From positions 18,062-82,061 of the forward strand of contig NZ_JAIAZY010000018.1 in the NCBI RefSeq assembly GCF_019459225.1: DNA of 64,000 bases. Direction: 5' to 3'. Of this stretch, positions 49,162 through 58,695 are shown one piece after another; position 1 is the first letter of the stretch, and each line of letters starts with the position of its first letter. The position numbers and the translations under genes are program-made. This stretch comes from Bacillus sp. IITD106. Lineage in GTDB: Bacteria; Bacillota; Bacilli; Bacillales; Bacillaceae_C. The notes under the pieces were generated by a model. That model was given only the letters and a program-made list of their open reading frames with translations, made no database searches and was not told the DNA's origin.

Positions 49162-50037
49162 CTACTTACACCAGCCAAGCAACATTTCCCTAATGAGCTT
49201 GCTTGCTGTGTTTGTTGTTTGTTCAGAATGGTCGTAAACAGGAGCCACTTCTACAAGATCGCAGCCGACAACTTGAACGTCCGAATTGGCGATTTCATGG
49301 ATGGATGCTAAAAGTTCTTTTGAAGTAATGCCACCTGCATCTACTGTTCCCGTTCCAGGGGCATGAGCAGGGTCAAGAACATCGATATCAATCGTTACAT
49401 AAACAGGGCGGCCAGACAGAGTCGGCAGAACCTTCTTCAACGGTTCAAGCACTTCAAATTTGGCGATTTTCATCCCGTTTTCCTTAGCCCATTCAAATTC
49501 TTCTTTCATTCCGGAACGAATTCCAAATGAATAAATATTTTCCGCTCCAATTAGATCTGCTGCCTTTCGAATTGGCGTTGAATGGGAAAGCGGCTCCCCT
49601 TCATATTCAGTACGCAAATCCGTATGGGCATCCATATGAATGACGGCGAGATTTGGGTATTTTTTATACATTGCTTTAATAACGGGCCAAGAAACAAGAT
49701 GTTCCCCACCCATCCCAAGCGGAAACTTTCCTGCCTCTAATAACTTCCCGACATACTCTTCAATCATATCAAGACTTTTCTGCGCATTGCCAAATGGAAG
49801 CGGTATATCTCCCGCATCGTAATATTTTACTTCTGACATTTCTCGATCGAGATACGGACTATATTCCTCAAGCCCAATGGACACCTTGCGAATATGCCCC
49901 GGTCCAAAACGAGACCCCGGACGATAACTTACCGTCCAATCCATCGGCATTCCATAAATCACAACTTCACTCTCTTCAAAACTCGGGTGACTACCAATAA
50001 ACACATTCCCCGAATAAGCTTCATCAAAACGCATCAA
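49162..50037 (-). CDS. speB: Agmatinase
   Basis: Binuclear manganese ureohydrolase converting agmatine to putrescine and urea. It has 291 residues. Metal ligands are in GMGGEHLVSWP, IHMDAHTDLR and TIDIDVLDPAHAPGTGT. Length and motifs are family-typical. It follows speE by 31 bases, so the speE-speB pair forms the end of the agmatine route to spermidine. Confidence 0.96.
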   Translation of the reverse strand: MMRFDEAYSGNVFIGSHPSFEESEVVIYGMPMDWTVSYRPGSRFGPGHIRKVSIGLEEYSPYLDREMSEVKYYDAGDIPLPFGNAQKSLDMIEEYVGKLLEAGKFPLGMGGEHLVSWPVIKAMYKKYPNLAVIHMDAHTDLRTEYEGEPLSHSTPIRKAADLIGAENIYSFGIRSGMKEEFEWAKENGMKIAKFEVLEPLKKVLPTLSGRPVYVTIDIDVLDPAHAPGTGTVDAGGITSKELLASIHEIANSDVQVVGCDLVEVAPVYDHSEQTTNTASKLIREMLLGWCK

Positions 50038-50050
50038 AATCCTCCTCTAT

Positions 50051-50124
50051 TAACCTGTCCCTTTGGGGTCAGTCCCCATTGGGCCCGTCCCCTTTTAACC
50101 TGTCCCCATCAGCCCCGTCCCCAA
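50051..50124. repeat. GGGGAC repeat overlapping the 3' end of speE
   Basis: Bases AACCTGTCCC...GTCCCC with four GTCCCC-type cores, related to 8771, 13475 and 32449. The speE reading frame runs about 55 bases into the element before its TGA at 50069. Confidence 0.85.
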
Positions 50125-50947
50125 TCAAATCAGAAACGAATTTTGGGAGGACGAAGGCGGCTTTGTGCAGGTCTTTTGTGTAGTATTTTGTTTCGATTGG
50201 GTGGAAGCGGCTATCTGCTATTTCAAGCGGATCGTAGCGCTTGGATCCTAATGTGAAGGTCCACATTCCACTTGGATAGGTTGGGATGTTTGCGATATAG
50301 AGCTTTGTGATTGGGAAAATTTCATTCACATCACGCTGTACTTCACGAATAAGGTCTGCTTTAAACCAAGGATTATCTGTTTGAGCCACAAAAATCCCAT
50401 CTTCCTTTAATGCCTTCGAAATCCCTGCATAAAAACCCTTTGTAAATAAATTTACAGCTGGACCTACCGGCTCTGTCGAATCGACCAAGATGACATCGTA
50501 CTCGTTTTCGCTTTCCGCAATTTCCATAAACCCGTCGCCAACTTTTACTTCAACACGTTCATTATCCAACTCGTGTGCAATAGATGGCAAATATTTCTTT
50601 GAGTATTCGATTACTTTGCCATCAATGTCAACAAGCACTGCTTTTTTTACACTAGGATGCTTCATAATTTCACGTATAACTCCGCCATCACCGCCGCCCA
50701 CCACTAAAACACGCTCAGGCTTTGGGTGTGTAAATAACGGAACATGAGCGACCATTTCATGATAGACAAATTCGTCTTTTTCCGAAGTCATGACCATTCC
50801 ATCAAGAAGAAGCATATTCCCCCATTCGTCTGTTTCCACCATCTCCAACAATTGAAAATCTGTCTGCTCTGTATGTAAAGTACGCTTTACTTTCATTGTG
50901 ATGCCGAAATGATCAGTCTGCTTTTCAGTAAACCATAAACCTGCCAT
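50069..50947 (-). CDS. speE: Spermidine synthase with repeat-encoded tail
   Basis: Transfers an aminopropyl group from decarboxylated SAM to putrescine. It has 292 residues against about 276 usual. Binding motifs [17 protein letters not shown] and [10 protein letters not shown] are intact. The last 17 residues ([17 protein letters not shown]) are encoded by the GGGGAC repeat and replace the normal end after VSDLI. They are hydrophilic and are unlikely to harm the fold, but they are not family sequence. Confidence 0.95.
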   Translation of the reverse strand: MAGLWFTEKQTDHFGITMKVKRTLHTEQTDFQLLEMVETDEWGNMLLLDGMVMTSEKDEFVYHEMVAHVPLFTHPKPERVLVVGGGDGGVIREIMKHPSVKKAVLVDIDGKVIEYSKKYLPSIAHELDNERVEVKVGDGFMEIAESENEYDVILVDSTEPVGPAVNLFTKGFYAGISKALKEDGIFVAQTDNPWFKADLIREVQRDVNEIFPITKLYIANIPTYPSGMWTFTLGSKRYDPLEIADSRFHPIETKYYTKDLHKAAFVLPKFVSDLIGDGADGDRLKGDGPNGD

Positions 50948-51071
50948 TTTTCAGCCATCCTTCCCTTTTTATCTTACTAGTTTTCCACTATCGTACATTT
51001 ACAAACACACTAATGATAGAAAAAACAAAGAAAGAAGTAAAGATGCATTTAAAAATTTCCTATGAAAACGA

Positions 51072-51102
51072 TGAATAAAATAACGCTTTTTCTTTCATAC
51101 TG
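51072..51102 (+). promoter_or_regulatory. Predicted forespore (sigma-G/F) promoter of pbpG
   Basis: TGAATA (51072-51077), an 18-base spacer and CATACTG (51096-51102) match the sigma-G pattern closely. I recall pbpG as forespore-expressed in B. subtilis. Confidence 0.65.
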
Positions 51103-51137
51103 TTGATAAAAGATTACTAGATTGAGGTGAGAAAAGA

Positions 51138-53138
51138 ATGGAAACAGAAACAAGAGCCCATAGAAAAAAATGGCGAACAATTCGATTGCTGACTTTTACT
51201 AGTATTTTAGCGATTGGAGCATTGGCTGCTCTTATTTTTTCGTTTTTTATTTATATCAAAATATTAGGCCCACCGCCGCTTTCCATCCCTCAATCTACTT
51301 TATATTATGCAAATGATGGGTCGGTTATCGGAGAAAGCAATAGTGGTGAAAAGCGTTATTGGGTAACACTTAATGAGATTTCGCCATCCCTTATAGATGC
51401 AGCCATCGCGATTGAAGATCGAACTTTTTACAATCATTATGGTTTCGATGTCAAAAGAATCTTCGGGGCTATTGCAGCAAATGTTAAATCAATGAAAAAG
51501 GTGCAAGGCGCTAGTACGATTACCCAGCAATATGCACGAAATTTATTTTTGACGATGGATAAAACATGGAAACGGAAGATTTCTGAAGCAATTTACACGA
51601 TTCGTCTAGAAGGAAATTATTCCAAAGATGAGATATTGGAAGGATATTTAAATACGATTAATTTTGGGCACGGTGCATACGGAATTGAGGCTGCTAGTCA
51701 ATTTTACTTCGGAAAAAATGCGAAGGATTTAACCGTTGCAGAAGGAGCGATGCTTATCGGTATTCCGAAAGGTCCAGGTATCTACTCCCCGCTCATTAAT
51801 TATGAAAAAGCGAAAAAAAGGCAGCTGCTTATATTAAAATCAATGCAAGAAATGAATATGATTACTAGAGAAACTGCAAAAGAAGCAACTAAAGAAAAAT
51901 TGATCATAACCGGAAAACATCCACATCATCGCGCTGACTTTGCCCCTTATTTTTACGATGCCGTAAAAAAAGAATTGTTAACGACAGTTGGTTTAGATGA
52001 AAAAGTGTTGGCCCATGGTGGTTTAAAAGTTTTTACAACGCTTGATCCACGGCAGCAGGACATTGCAGAGAAGGTAATGAATGAAACCATTTCTAAAGAC
52101 TCCGATATTCAAGTTGGATTTGCAGCGATGGATCCTAAGACAGGCTTCGTCACTGCGCTTATCGGGGGAAGAGATTATGATGATAGTCCATTTAACCGAG
52201 CAACACAAGCCGTTCGGCAACCTGGTTCTACCATTAAGCCGCTTCTTTATTACGCTGCACTTGAGCACGGCTTTACACCGTCAACATTGATACGTAGTGA
52301 ACCAACGACATTTAAACTTGATGGAGCATCCGAGTATAAACCACATAATTTTAATAACCAGTATGCGAATGGCGAGGTAACGATGGCACAAGCCTTAGCC
52401 GTTTCTGACAATGTGTACGCTGTGAAAACCCATCTATTTCTTGGAGAGAGAGTGTTAGTCGATACGGTTAAAAAATTTGGGATAGAGTCAAAAATGACAG
52501 CCGTTCCCTCCCTTGCACTCGGAACTTCCGGAGTAAAAGTGGTGGAATTGTTAAATGCTTATAGTATGTTGGCTAATGGCGGGAAAAGTATAGAGCCTAT
52601 CTTTATTCAAAAGGTAGTCGATTATCGCGGTAAAGTTATTTATGAGGTCGAACAACAGGAAGAGCAAGTTTTAAAGCCAGAACTCGCTTTTATTATGAGT
52701 CAAATGATGACAGGGATGTTTGATCCGAAGTTGAACGGTTATGCGACCGTAACGGGTGCGTCAATTGCAAACCAAATGAGTAGAGTGTATGCAGGGAAAT
52801 CTGGATCGACAAAATCGGATAGCTGGATGGCTGGCTTTACGCCAGGGCTCGCAGCAGTCGTTTGGACAGGCTATGACCAAGGAGATGAAATCACGTTAAC
52901 CGCAGATAAGGTTTATGCCAAAAATATGTGGATTCGTTTCATGGAACAATCGATTGAAGGACAGTCGGAAAAGCTGCATACGTTCGGACCGCCAGCTGGT
53001 GTAACAGCCGTTCCTATTGATCCATCGAATGGAAAATTGGCTACGAACTTATGCCCAGTTTTCAGAATCATGTATTTTGAAAAAGGAACAGAACCAGATG
53101 AAGCCTGTACAGATCACCTATTAACAGGTCCAAATTAA
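51138..53138 (+). CDS. pbpG: Class A penicillin-binding protein PbpG
   Basis: Bifunctional peptidoglycan polymerase, 666 residues. TM helix (about 15-42), glycosyltransferase domain (60-235; catalytic EDRTFYNHYGFD, GASTITQQYARN) and transpeptidase domain (300-620) with SxxK as STIK in RQPGSTIKPL, SxN as SDN and KTG as KSG in AGKSGSTKSD. No C-terminal FnIII or PASTA extension. Likely spore cortex or germ-wall synthesis, given its forespore-type promoter. Confidence 0.95.
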   Translation: METETRAHRKKWRTIRLLTFTSILAIGALAALIFSFFIYIKILGPPPLSIPQSTLYYANDGSVIGESNSGEKRYWVTLNEISPSLIDAAIAIEDRTFYNHYGFDVKRIFGAIAANVKSMKKVQGASTITQQYARNLFLTMDKTWKRKISEAIYTIRLEGNYSKDEILEGYLNTINFGHGAYGIEAASQFYFGKNAKDLTVAEGAMLIGIPKGPGIYSPLINYEKAKKRQLLILKSMQEMNMITRETAKEATKEKLIITGKHPHHRADFAPYFYDAVKKELLTTVGLDEKVLAHGGLKVFTTLDPRQQDIAEKVMNETISKDSDIQVGFAAMDPKTGFVTALIGGRDYDDSPFNRATQAVRQPGSTIKPLLYYAALEHGFTPSTLIRSEPTTFKLDGASEYKPHNFNNQYANGEVTMAQALAVSDNVYAVKTHLFLGERVLVDTVKKFGIESKMTAVPSLALGTSGVKVVELLNAYSMLANGGKSIEPIFIQKVVDYRGKVIYEVEQQEEQVLKPELAFIMSQMMTGMFDPKLNGYATVTGASIANQMSRVYAGKSGSTKSDSWMAGFTPGLAAVVWTGYDQGDEITLTADKVYAKNMWIRFMEQSIEGQSEKLHTFGPPAGVTAVPIDPSNGKLATNLCPVFRIMYFEKGTEPDEACTDHLLTGPN

Positions 53139-53150
53139 TGTACATTTATT

Positions 53151-53183
53151 AAGGTCTAAATTAAATTATTTAGGCCTTTTTTT
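53151..53183 (+). terminator. Terminator after pbpG
   Basis: Eleven-bp stem AAGGTCTAAAT/ATTTAGGCCTT (one G-U) followed by TTTTTTT. The sequence from 53185 to 53355 shows no gene. Confidence 0.85.
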
Positions 53184-53355
53184 GCTTATCCATAAAAAAA
53201 AACGAAGTTGGTCATAATGGGCACTGTTAAAATCAAAAAAGAGTGATAAGGGATTGAAATAGCATTGGATATCGCATAAGAATCGGCAGATTTATATTTG
53301 GGGAGCATATCATAAGATTTCTGAACACTTGTTATTCAAGCACGATATAACTTTG

Positions 53356-53730
53356 CTATCCTTCCCTCAGTCCTAAATATCGAATTTCTTTATTATCTAC
53401 TATTACTAAATAAATATCCCCTTTTTCAACAGGTTTGTAGATTTTAGTTCCAACTTCCAATTTAGAAGCTGTATAATTCTCAAATTTCCCACCATTGTTT
53501 GTTCGTTTTTTTATCTCTCCGACTTCCTCGCCCAATGTTAATTTCACTTCATTAACCCATTCAATATCTTCTCCATTAGTATATACAATCCCATCTAACA
53601 CAAAAATATCAGCATCTTTATTTTCTAACAAAATTTGTTTGGCTGTTGGATTACCAATATGACCACTATTATTACAAGCTGCCAGTACAATTGATAAAAA
53701 TAGAAATAAAAATAACTTTGCTTTGATCAT
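53356..53730 (-). CDS. Small putative lipoprotein
   Basis: 124 residues from the ATG at 53730 with AGGGGGTGAG upstream (a GTG two codons earlier is possible). Lipobox LAAC with Cys near residue 18, then a 100-residue beta-rich domain (DIFVLDGIVYTNGEDIEWV). No family recognised. A NEAT-like or immunoglobulin-like role cannot be argued. It is a monocistronic gene beside the VanY-like group. Confidence 0.7.
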   Translation of the reverse strand: MIKAKLFLFLFLSIVLAACNNSGHIGNPTAKQILLENKDADIFVLDGIVYTNGEDIEWVNEVKLTLGEEVGEIKKRTNNGGKFENYTASKLEVGTKIYKPVEKGDIYLVIVDNKEIRYLGLREG

Positions 53731-53916
53731 TCTCACCCCCTGTATAGGGATAGACGAAATAGATAAATTTAAGTTTCACGCAAAGTCGAACTCGGATTTG
53801 CAATTCATCTCCAACTTATTATATATAATAGAAAAAGCAGTCAAATCATTTGGAATAGACTGCTCATTTGTATGCTAATGATTATTTTATCAATAGAACG
53901 GCCAATCCCTACCCGA

Positions 53917-54756
53917 CTACTCCGTCCCCGTCACGATAATTCCACTTTTATTATCACCTGATATTTCATAGTTGCTAGTAACCGCTATTTCTTTAGAAGC
54001 TTCGCCTTTTAAATCATAATAGGAAATAAAATATTTTTTTCCTTCATAATGAACCGAAATCGATTTCTTCTTTTTAACATAATCTAAGTATTGTTCAAGC
54101 GTGAAATTTTTTTTATACATAATGGCACTATGAGGTAGTCCCACATACCGAAAATGCCACGGCTCGTACTGGATTCCTGTAATGGCCGTCTTATCTTTCG
54201 GATAACGTAAAATAAATCCATATTTCCAAGAATTTTTCTCGAGCCATTTCCCTTCTTCCGCCTCATCCATTTTATGTAGCGTGGAGCCTACATCAAGTCC
54301 CAACCCCAAATTATGTTCGCTAAATCCTGCTGGCAAAGCATATGCAGCTCCCATTTCTTCGTACAGCTGATTTTGTTCTTCAAAACTACGAAAACCACTA
54401 TTAATCATAAAATGGTCGACATGATCTTTTTTTGCCGCATTTATCATCACTGAAAAACGCTCTGCTACTTGCTCCGATATTTTTATATTATGATCAAGCA
54501 GTTGATACCCTTGCATATGATTCTGATGTTCAATCAAGTCGATAATATCCCGCTTCACACCAATATCCTGGACAGGGTAATCTTGATTCACGAGTAATAG
54601 ATTTCCGTAATATATTTGGTCATTCTCAATCGTAATATTTGTGGTATTCCCACTTTTTTCTTCCGAAATGTTGATCTTCGGACTCAGATCATTGAATTTA
54701 TAACCGAATAATAGTACCAATATTCCTAACAATAACATCCACATTATCTTTTTCAT
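53917..54756 (-). CDS. VanY-type D-alanyl-D-alanine carboxypeptidase
   Basis: 279 residues with an N-terminal membrane anchor (about 5-22) and a VanY/DacD zinc peptidase domain. Zinc and catalytic motifs are SEHNLGLGLDVG (HxxxxxxD) and EPWHFRYVG (ExxH). It trims the terminal D-Ala from pentapeptide stems. It lies 70 bases downstream of a two-component kinase gene. No vanH, vanA or vanX homologue is nearby, so this is not a glycopeptide-resistance operon as such. Confidence 0.9.
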   Translation of the reverse strand: MKKIMWMLLLGILVLLFGYKFNDLSPKINISEEKSGNTTNITIENDQIYYGNLLLVNQDYPVQDIGVKRDIIDLIEHQNHMQGYQLLDHNIKISEQVAERFSVMINAAKKDHVDHFMINSGFRSFEEQNQLYEEMGAAYALPAGFSEHNLGLGLDVGSTLHKMDEAEEGKWLEKNSWKYGFILRYPKDKTAITGIQYEPWHFRYVGLPHSAIMYKKNFTLEQYLDYVKKKKSISVHYEGKKYFISYYDLKGEASKEIAVTSNYEISGDNKSGIIVTGTE

Positions 54757-54826
54757 CGTATCTTCCCTCCATCTTCATGATAGGGAAGACTTTTAAAGAA
54801 AAAAGGAAGAAAAGATAAAGTTTTTA

Positions 54827-55924
54827 TTAAGTTTTTAAAGGTAGCCGAACTTCAAATCTTGTTTGAATAGGATTACTGTATGCCATAATCGTTCCTTCAT
54901 GCTGTTCGATAATATTTTTAGCAATGAATAATCCTAGGCCAGTACTGTCATGATGTAAGGAGCGTGAGCGGTCGCCAGTATAAAATACGTCGAAAATATG
55001 GGCCAGTTCTTCTTCCGGAATATAGCTTCCATAGTTTACAATGTCTACAATTACCTCATTTCCATCAAGGTAACCTTTTATATCAATATATTTTCCTTCA
55101 GAACCGTAGCGAATGGCATTTGATATTAAATTCTCAAAAACCCTTGCCAGCATCTCTCCGTCTCCCAAAATATGTAGGTTCTGAACCATGTCCACTCTCG
55201 CAATTAAATTGTATTTTTCTAAGCTCGGATAAAATTCTTCTTTCAGTTGTAAAAGTAGTTCCCCGATATTAATAGAATCCTTTTCCATTTTAAGCATTCC
55301 GTAATTAAGGCGCGAGATTTCAAATAATTCATCGATCAGTTTTTCCAATCGCAATGATTTAGTATGCGCAATTGTTAAAAAATGCTTCATTTGGTCTTCT
55401 GTTATATGTTGATCCTTCATAAGCAATTCCAAATATCCTAAAACGGAGGTGAGTGGAGTCCGTAAATCATGGGCTAAGTTGACAATAAGCTGCTCTTTGC
55501 TGCTTACGGCAAGACTTTCTCTTTGTAAAGACTCCTGTAATTCCTGCGCGGCTTTATTTATATCTTCTGCAATCAATCGAAATTCATCATTCGTCGAAAT
55601 ATGTACACGGCTCTGAAAGTCTCCATTTGCAAGCTGATGAATACCGGTTGAAATTTTTTCAAAATGTGACGCATAAGATTTTGTAAGTAAAAAGAAAAAT
55701 AAAATCGCAAGTGGAATGAAAATAATTAAGAAAACATTAATATCTCCAATTCTAGCTATCATACTTCGATAAATAGCTAATGGTTCCCCCATTTGCACGT
55801 TAGAGGTTTTATAAACATATTGGAGAATTTTATAGACACCGAATGTAATAGCACCTGCCAATAACATGCTGATACATAAACGGATGATCATCTGAGTTCG
55901 AAAGCTGCGCAACATTTTACCCAT
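54827..55924 (-). CDS. Sensor histidine kinase, VanS-like
   Basis: 365 residues. TM1 (about 14-33), a short extracytoplasmic loop, TM2 (about 56-76), HAMP (77-130), HisKA with phospho-His in NLAHDLRTPLTSVLGYLELL, and HATPase with NLISNAIRYG, DIFDVFYTGDRS and GLGLFIAKNI. It overlaps the response-regulator gene by eight bases. H-box wording and the VanY neighbour point to the VanS group. The signal is unknown, probably cell-wall state. Confidence 0.93.
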   Translation of the reverse strand: MGKMLRSFRTQMIIRLCISMLLAGAITFGVYKILQYVYKTSNVQMGEPLAIYRSMIARIGDINVFLIIFIPLAILFFFLLTKSYASHFEKISTGIHQLANGDFQSRVHISTNDEFRLIAEDINKAAQELQESLQRESLAVSSKEQLIVNLAHDLRTPLTSVLGYLELLMKDQHITEDQMKHFLTIAHTKSLRLEKLIDELFEISRLNYGMLKMEKDSINIGELLLQLKEEFYPSLEKYNLIARVDMVQNLHILGDGEMLARVFENLISNAIRYGSEGKYIDIKGYLDGNEVIVDIVNYGSYIPEEELAHIFDVFYTGDRSRSLHHDSTGLGLFIAKNIIEQHEGTIMAYSNPIQTRFEVRLPLKT

Positions 55925-56603
55925 TGAATGAATACCCTACTCCCCAAACGGTTTTAATAAATTTATGTTTATGCTGATCTTCTTTTAATTTTTTTCTCAA
56001 GCCTCGGATATGTACCATAACCGTATTGCTGCCTTCATAATAATCCTCGCCCCACACGTGTTCGAAAATGTTCTCTACACTATAAACCTTTTTCGGATAA
56101 CTGGCTAACAAATATAAAATATCAAACTCTTTTGGAGTAAGCTCTATTGTTTCACCATACAGCTTAACGGTGCGTTCATCAGCATTTATAACTAGTCCTG
56201 CAGCTTCCAGTTCATGACTTTTCCCGTTTGCTTGCTGTAAAAGCTTCGAACGGCGCAGCTGAGCATTGACTCTCGCCACCAATTCCATCGGGTTGAACGG
56301 CTTGGACATATAATCATCAGCCCCCATTACAAGGCCGGTAATTTTGTCTAAATCTGACGTTTTAGCACTTAAAAAAATGACGGGCAAAGCATGCTGCTCT
56401 CGAACTTGGCGAATGACTTCATAACCATCCATCTTAGGCATCATAATATCTAATATCGCTAAATCGATGTTTCGAGTATGAATTACCTGAAGCGCTTCCA
56501 TTCCATCATGAACTTTGATGATCTGATAACCTTCTTTCTCCAAATGAAACCCTACCAAATCAGCAATCTCTTTTTCATCATCCGCTATAAGTATTGTTAT
56601 CAT
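55917..56603 (-). CDS. OmpR-family response regulator, VanR-like
   Basis: 228 residues. Receiver domain (1-120) with acid pocket DDE, phospho-Asp52 in AILDIMMPKMDGYE and Lys in YMSKPFNPMEL, then a winged-helix DNA-binding domain (130-228; ELTPKEFDILYLLA, GSNTVMVHIRGLRKKL, TVWGVGYSF). First gene of the regulator-kinase-carboxypeptidase unit. Confidence 0.95.
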   Translation of the reverse strand: MITILIADDEKEIADLVGFHLEKEGYQIIKVHDGMEALQVIHTRNIDLAILDIMMPKMDGYEVIRQVREQHALPVIFLSAKTSDLDKITGLVMGADDYMSKPFNPMELVARVNAQLRRSKLLQQANGKSHELEAAGLVINADERTVKLYGETIELTPKEFDILYLLASYPKKVYSVENIFEHVWGEDYYEGSNTVMVHIRGLRKKLKEDQHKHKFIKTVWGVGYSFNG

Positions 56604-56627
56604 TCTTTCACCACCTACGAAATCGAT

Positions 56628-56658
56628 AAAAAAACCTGAGGTGTGCGGCCTCAGGTTT
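56628..56658 (-). terminator. Terminator for the ywhC-ywhD transcript
   Basis: Perfect 10-bp stem AAACCTGAGG/CCTCAGGTTT with a seven-base loop, then TTTTTT on the minus strand. It is over 400 bases from ywhD because two repeat copies sit between. It also lies just upstream of the response-regulator gene. Confidence 0.85.
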
Positions 56659-56693
56659 CGTGTCCAGCTATAGGCATCCCGCCTAGCTGAATC

Positions 56694-56848
56694 ATTGTCC
56701 AGCTACAGCACCTATCGCCTAGCAAACTTCTTGTCCTCCTCCCTCCGATAAGGAAGCCAGATTCGCCTTGCAGGCTCATCGTGTTTCCTTTATCTCAGTC
56801 GAAGTCCCTGAAGTTTGTACGGCGATGAACAGGCGCTTCCGCTTTTCT
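56694..56848. repeat. GGCGC-type dispersed repeat, copy D
   Basis: Begins TTGTCCAGCTACAGC and ends GGCGCTTCCGCTTTTCTTTG. It is about 80 percent or more identical to 22829-22935 over its first 110 bases but lacks the CCTGTGG hairpins of that copy. Confidence 0.8.
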
Positions 56849-56971
56849 TTGTCCAGCTGCAGGCGCCAGCCCCTCGAGGTCAAATAACCTGAGTCAATAA
56901 AAGTCAAAGAACGACTTTTTTTGCCTCAGAACATTTGCTTGTCGGGGCTGAGAAGGCGCCTTCCGCTTTTC
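56849..56971. repeat. GGCGC-type dispersed repeat, copy E
   Basis: Directly abuts copy D. Nearly identical to 18273-18394, with the same nested stems (GGCGCC, AGCCCC/GGGGCT, and an inner GCAATAAAAGTC-type hairpin). The rest of 56604-57091 shows only the terminator and no gene. Confidence 0.85.
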
Positions 56972-57091
56972 TTTGTCCTAGTTCGCAATATAGTGCAAAC
57001 TATATGTAAGTTTACTTTTTTTCCATACAATCGGCAAGCGCGCACTATAATAATTAGCAAATGTCATAGATTGTTCATAATTTAAATTTGC

Positions 57092-57613
57092 TCATGAAAG
57101 TTCTTCCTTCAGCTTTTCACTCGAACGATCCCACATTTCTGGGTCATGTTCCTTTAAAAAGATTCCGAGTTTTTTCCTTGATTCTTCATCCATATTATGA
57201 ACGATAATTTGTCCTTTCATCGCCTTATCCATGTGATTTACATGCTCCGGCATCGATTTATAGCCTCTGCGTGCAGGACGATTAATATATAATTCACAAG
57301 CAGTGACCCCAGCATAATAAGGCCCTTCCGGTTTACGATCGACTGCTACCCAAATGATCCAATATTTCTTTGTATCTTCCTTCGGATAACTAGTCAAAAG
57401 CTCATCTAGGGTTTTTAAGTACCGTACCCCTCGTTCTGTTTTGCTCCTCGCATGCATCGCCTGCAGTTCTATCCACACTTCGCCTTCTTCTACATCTATC
57501 ATAATCGGGGTCACATTTTCTAAACTAAGTGACCCAATTCCATAACCTTTATGCCCATCTGTTGGATCATTTTTAATAATATTAAATTCTAGTTTTTTCT
57601 TACCTTGCTCCAC
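57092..57613 (-). CDS. ywhD: Conserved protein YwhD
   Basis: 173-residue conserved Bacillus protein of unknown function. FNIIKNDPTDGHKGYGIGSLSLENV near the start and ARRGYKSMPEHVNHMDKAMKG are distinctive. Order ywhD-ywhC-ywhB is as in B. subtilis. It lies 30 bases downstream of ywhC and is probably co-transcribed with it. Confidence 0.9.
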   Translation of the reverse strand: MEQGKKKLEFNIIKNDPTDGHKGYGIGSLSLENVTPIMIDVEEGEVWIELQAMHARSKTERGVRYLKTLDELLTSYPKEDTKKYWIIWVAVDRKPEGPYYAGVTACELYINRPARRGYKSMPEHVNHMDKAMKGQIIVHNMDEESRKKLGIFLKEHDPEMWDRSSEKLKEELS

Positions 57614-57643
57614 AAAAATACCTCCTCACACCTAAGCATTTCC

Positions 57644-58297
57644 TTATAAAAACATCGTAAACACATTTTGAAGACTTTCAATAAAAAATGGCACTACCGT
57701 ACGAATAATCGGATAAATCGTGTATCCCCCTAACGGAGTTATGACTAGAACGATAAAAATCAATGAACCAAATTGTTCATACTGAGTCATTTTAGCTCTT
57801 ACCGATGGCGGTAAAAGGTCTTCTACTATTCTGTATCCATCTAATGGCGGAAGCGGCAGTAGGTTAAAAACAAATAACAACACATTAAAATACACAAATA
57901 AATCAAAGAACTTCATGACTAGCGCCGGTAAAGATGCGGCCACTCCAGTGACAATAAGTAAATATAGAACTCCCATCCCAATGAAAGCAAGCAAAAAATT
58001 ACTGACTGGTCCCATTAACGACACTAAAATTCCACCGAGACGCGGATTTTTAAAATGATATCTATTCACCGGAACTGGGCGTGCCCAACCAAAACCAGCG
58101 ATAAAGATGAGCAATGTTCCAATCGGATCCAAATGGTGGATTGGATTTAACGTCAATCTTCCTTGATTTTTCGCAGTTGAGTCACCTAATTTATATGCTG
58201 TATAAGCATGTGCAAATTCATGCACAGTAAAAGCGATTAATAATACTGCTGCGATTAATGGAATTTGTTCCAAAGGGAATCTAAGAAAACGCTCCAC
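57644..58297 (-). CDS. ywhC: Site-2-protease-type membrane metallopeptidase YwhC
   Basis: 217-residue M50 family protein with five to six transmembrane helices. Zinc motif HEFAH (VHEFAHAYTAYKLGD) lies in the first helix near residue 27, and the third ligand Asp is in LLPLPPLDGYRI. This is the short, PDZ-less group with unknown substrates. The start lies 21 bases from the inverted end of a MITE-like repeat. Confidence 0.92.
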   Translation of the reverse strand: MERFLRFPLEQIPLIAAVLLIAFTVHEFAHAYTAYKLGDSTAKNQGRLTLNPIHHLDPIGTLLIFIAGFGWARPVPVNRYHFKNPRLGGILVSLMGPVSNFLLAFIGMGVLYLLIVTGVAASLPALVMKFFDLFVYFNVLLFVFNLLPLPPLDGYRIVEDLLPPSVRAKMTQYEQFGSLIFIVLVITPLGGYTIYPIIRTVVPFFIESLQNVFTMFL

Positions 58298-58318
58298 ATA
58301 TTCAACTCCTTATGAGGA

Positions 58319-58581
58319 TGTTCAAAAAGTCCGGTAAAAATGACACTTCGAATTTCTTCGTTGACTTGTTTCTCCGCTACTCATGTATCAGGAAAAGGAT
58401 CTTCTGCTAAAATCGCCCACGTCCTGTGGGCAACGCAGAAGTCAGCACACACGAGCAAGTCCGTTGCTCGAAACTACGCCGCCTTGAAATTCCGACGCAC
58501 AGGACGTGCTAGTGTCGGCGTTGCTGACATGACGTCAGCGCTTTTAGCCGACTTGGTCCTTTTTATCCTCCTTTTTGAACA
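58319..58581. repeat. MITE-like element, long copy
   Basis: 263 bases bounded by perfect 11-bp inverted ends TGTTCAAAAAG/CTTTTTGAACA. Outer parts (TCCGGTAAAAATGACACTTCG and the GGTCCTTTTTATCCTCC end) match the 59551-59694 copy. The interior carries the hairpin CCCACGTCCTGTGGG (58416-58430) also seen in 22829-23045. No transposase frame. Confidence 0.85.
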
Positions 58582-58695
58582 CTTATTTTTATGAACTCTA
58601 TTAAAAACATTATAACAAATGAATACATATTGATTCGTTTATTAAAAAAGCATACACTTTTCCTTGAGTACATATTGAGTAGGAGGAATTTTAAC

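Noticed and set aside
53185..53355. Possible insertion-sequence remnant after pbpG
   Set aside because: No terminal repeats or transposase motif could be recognised in the 170 bases.
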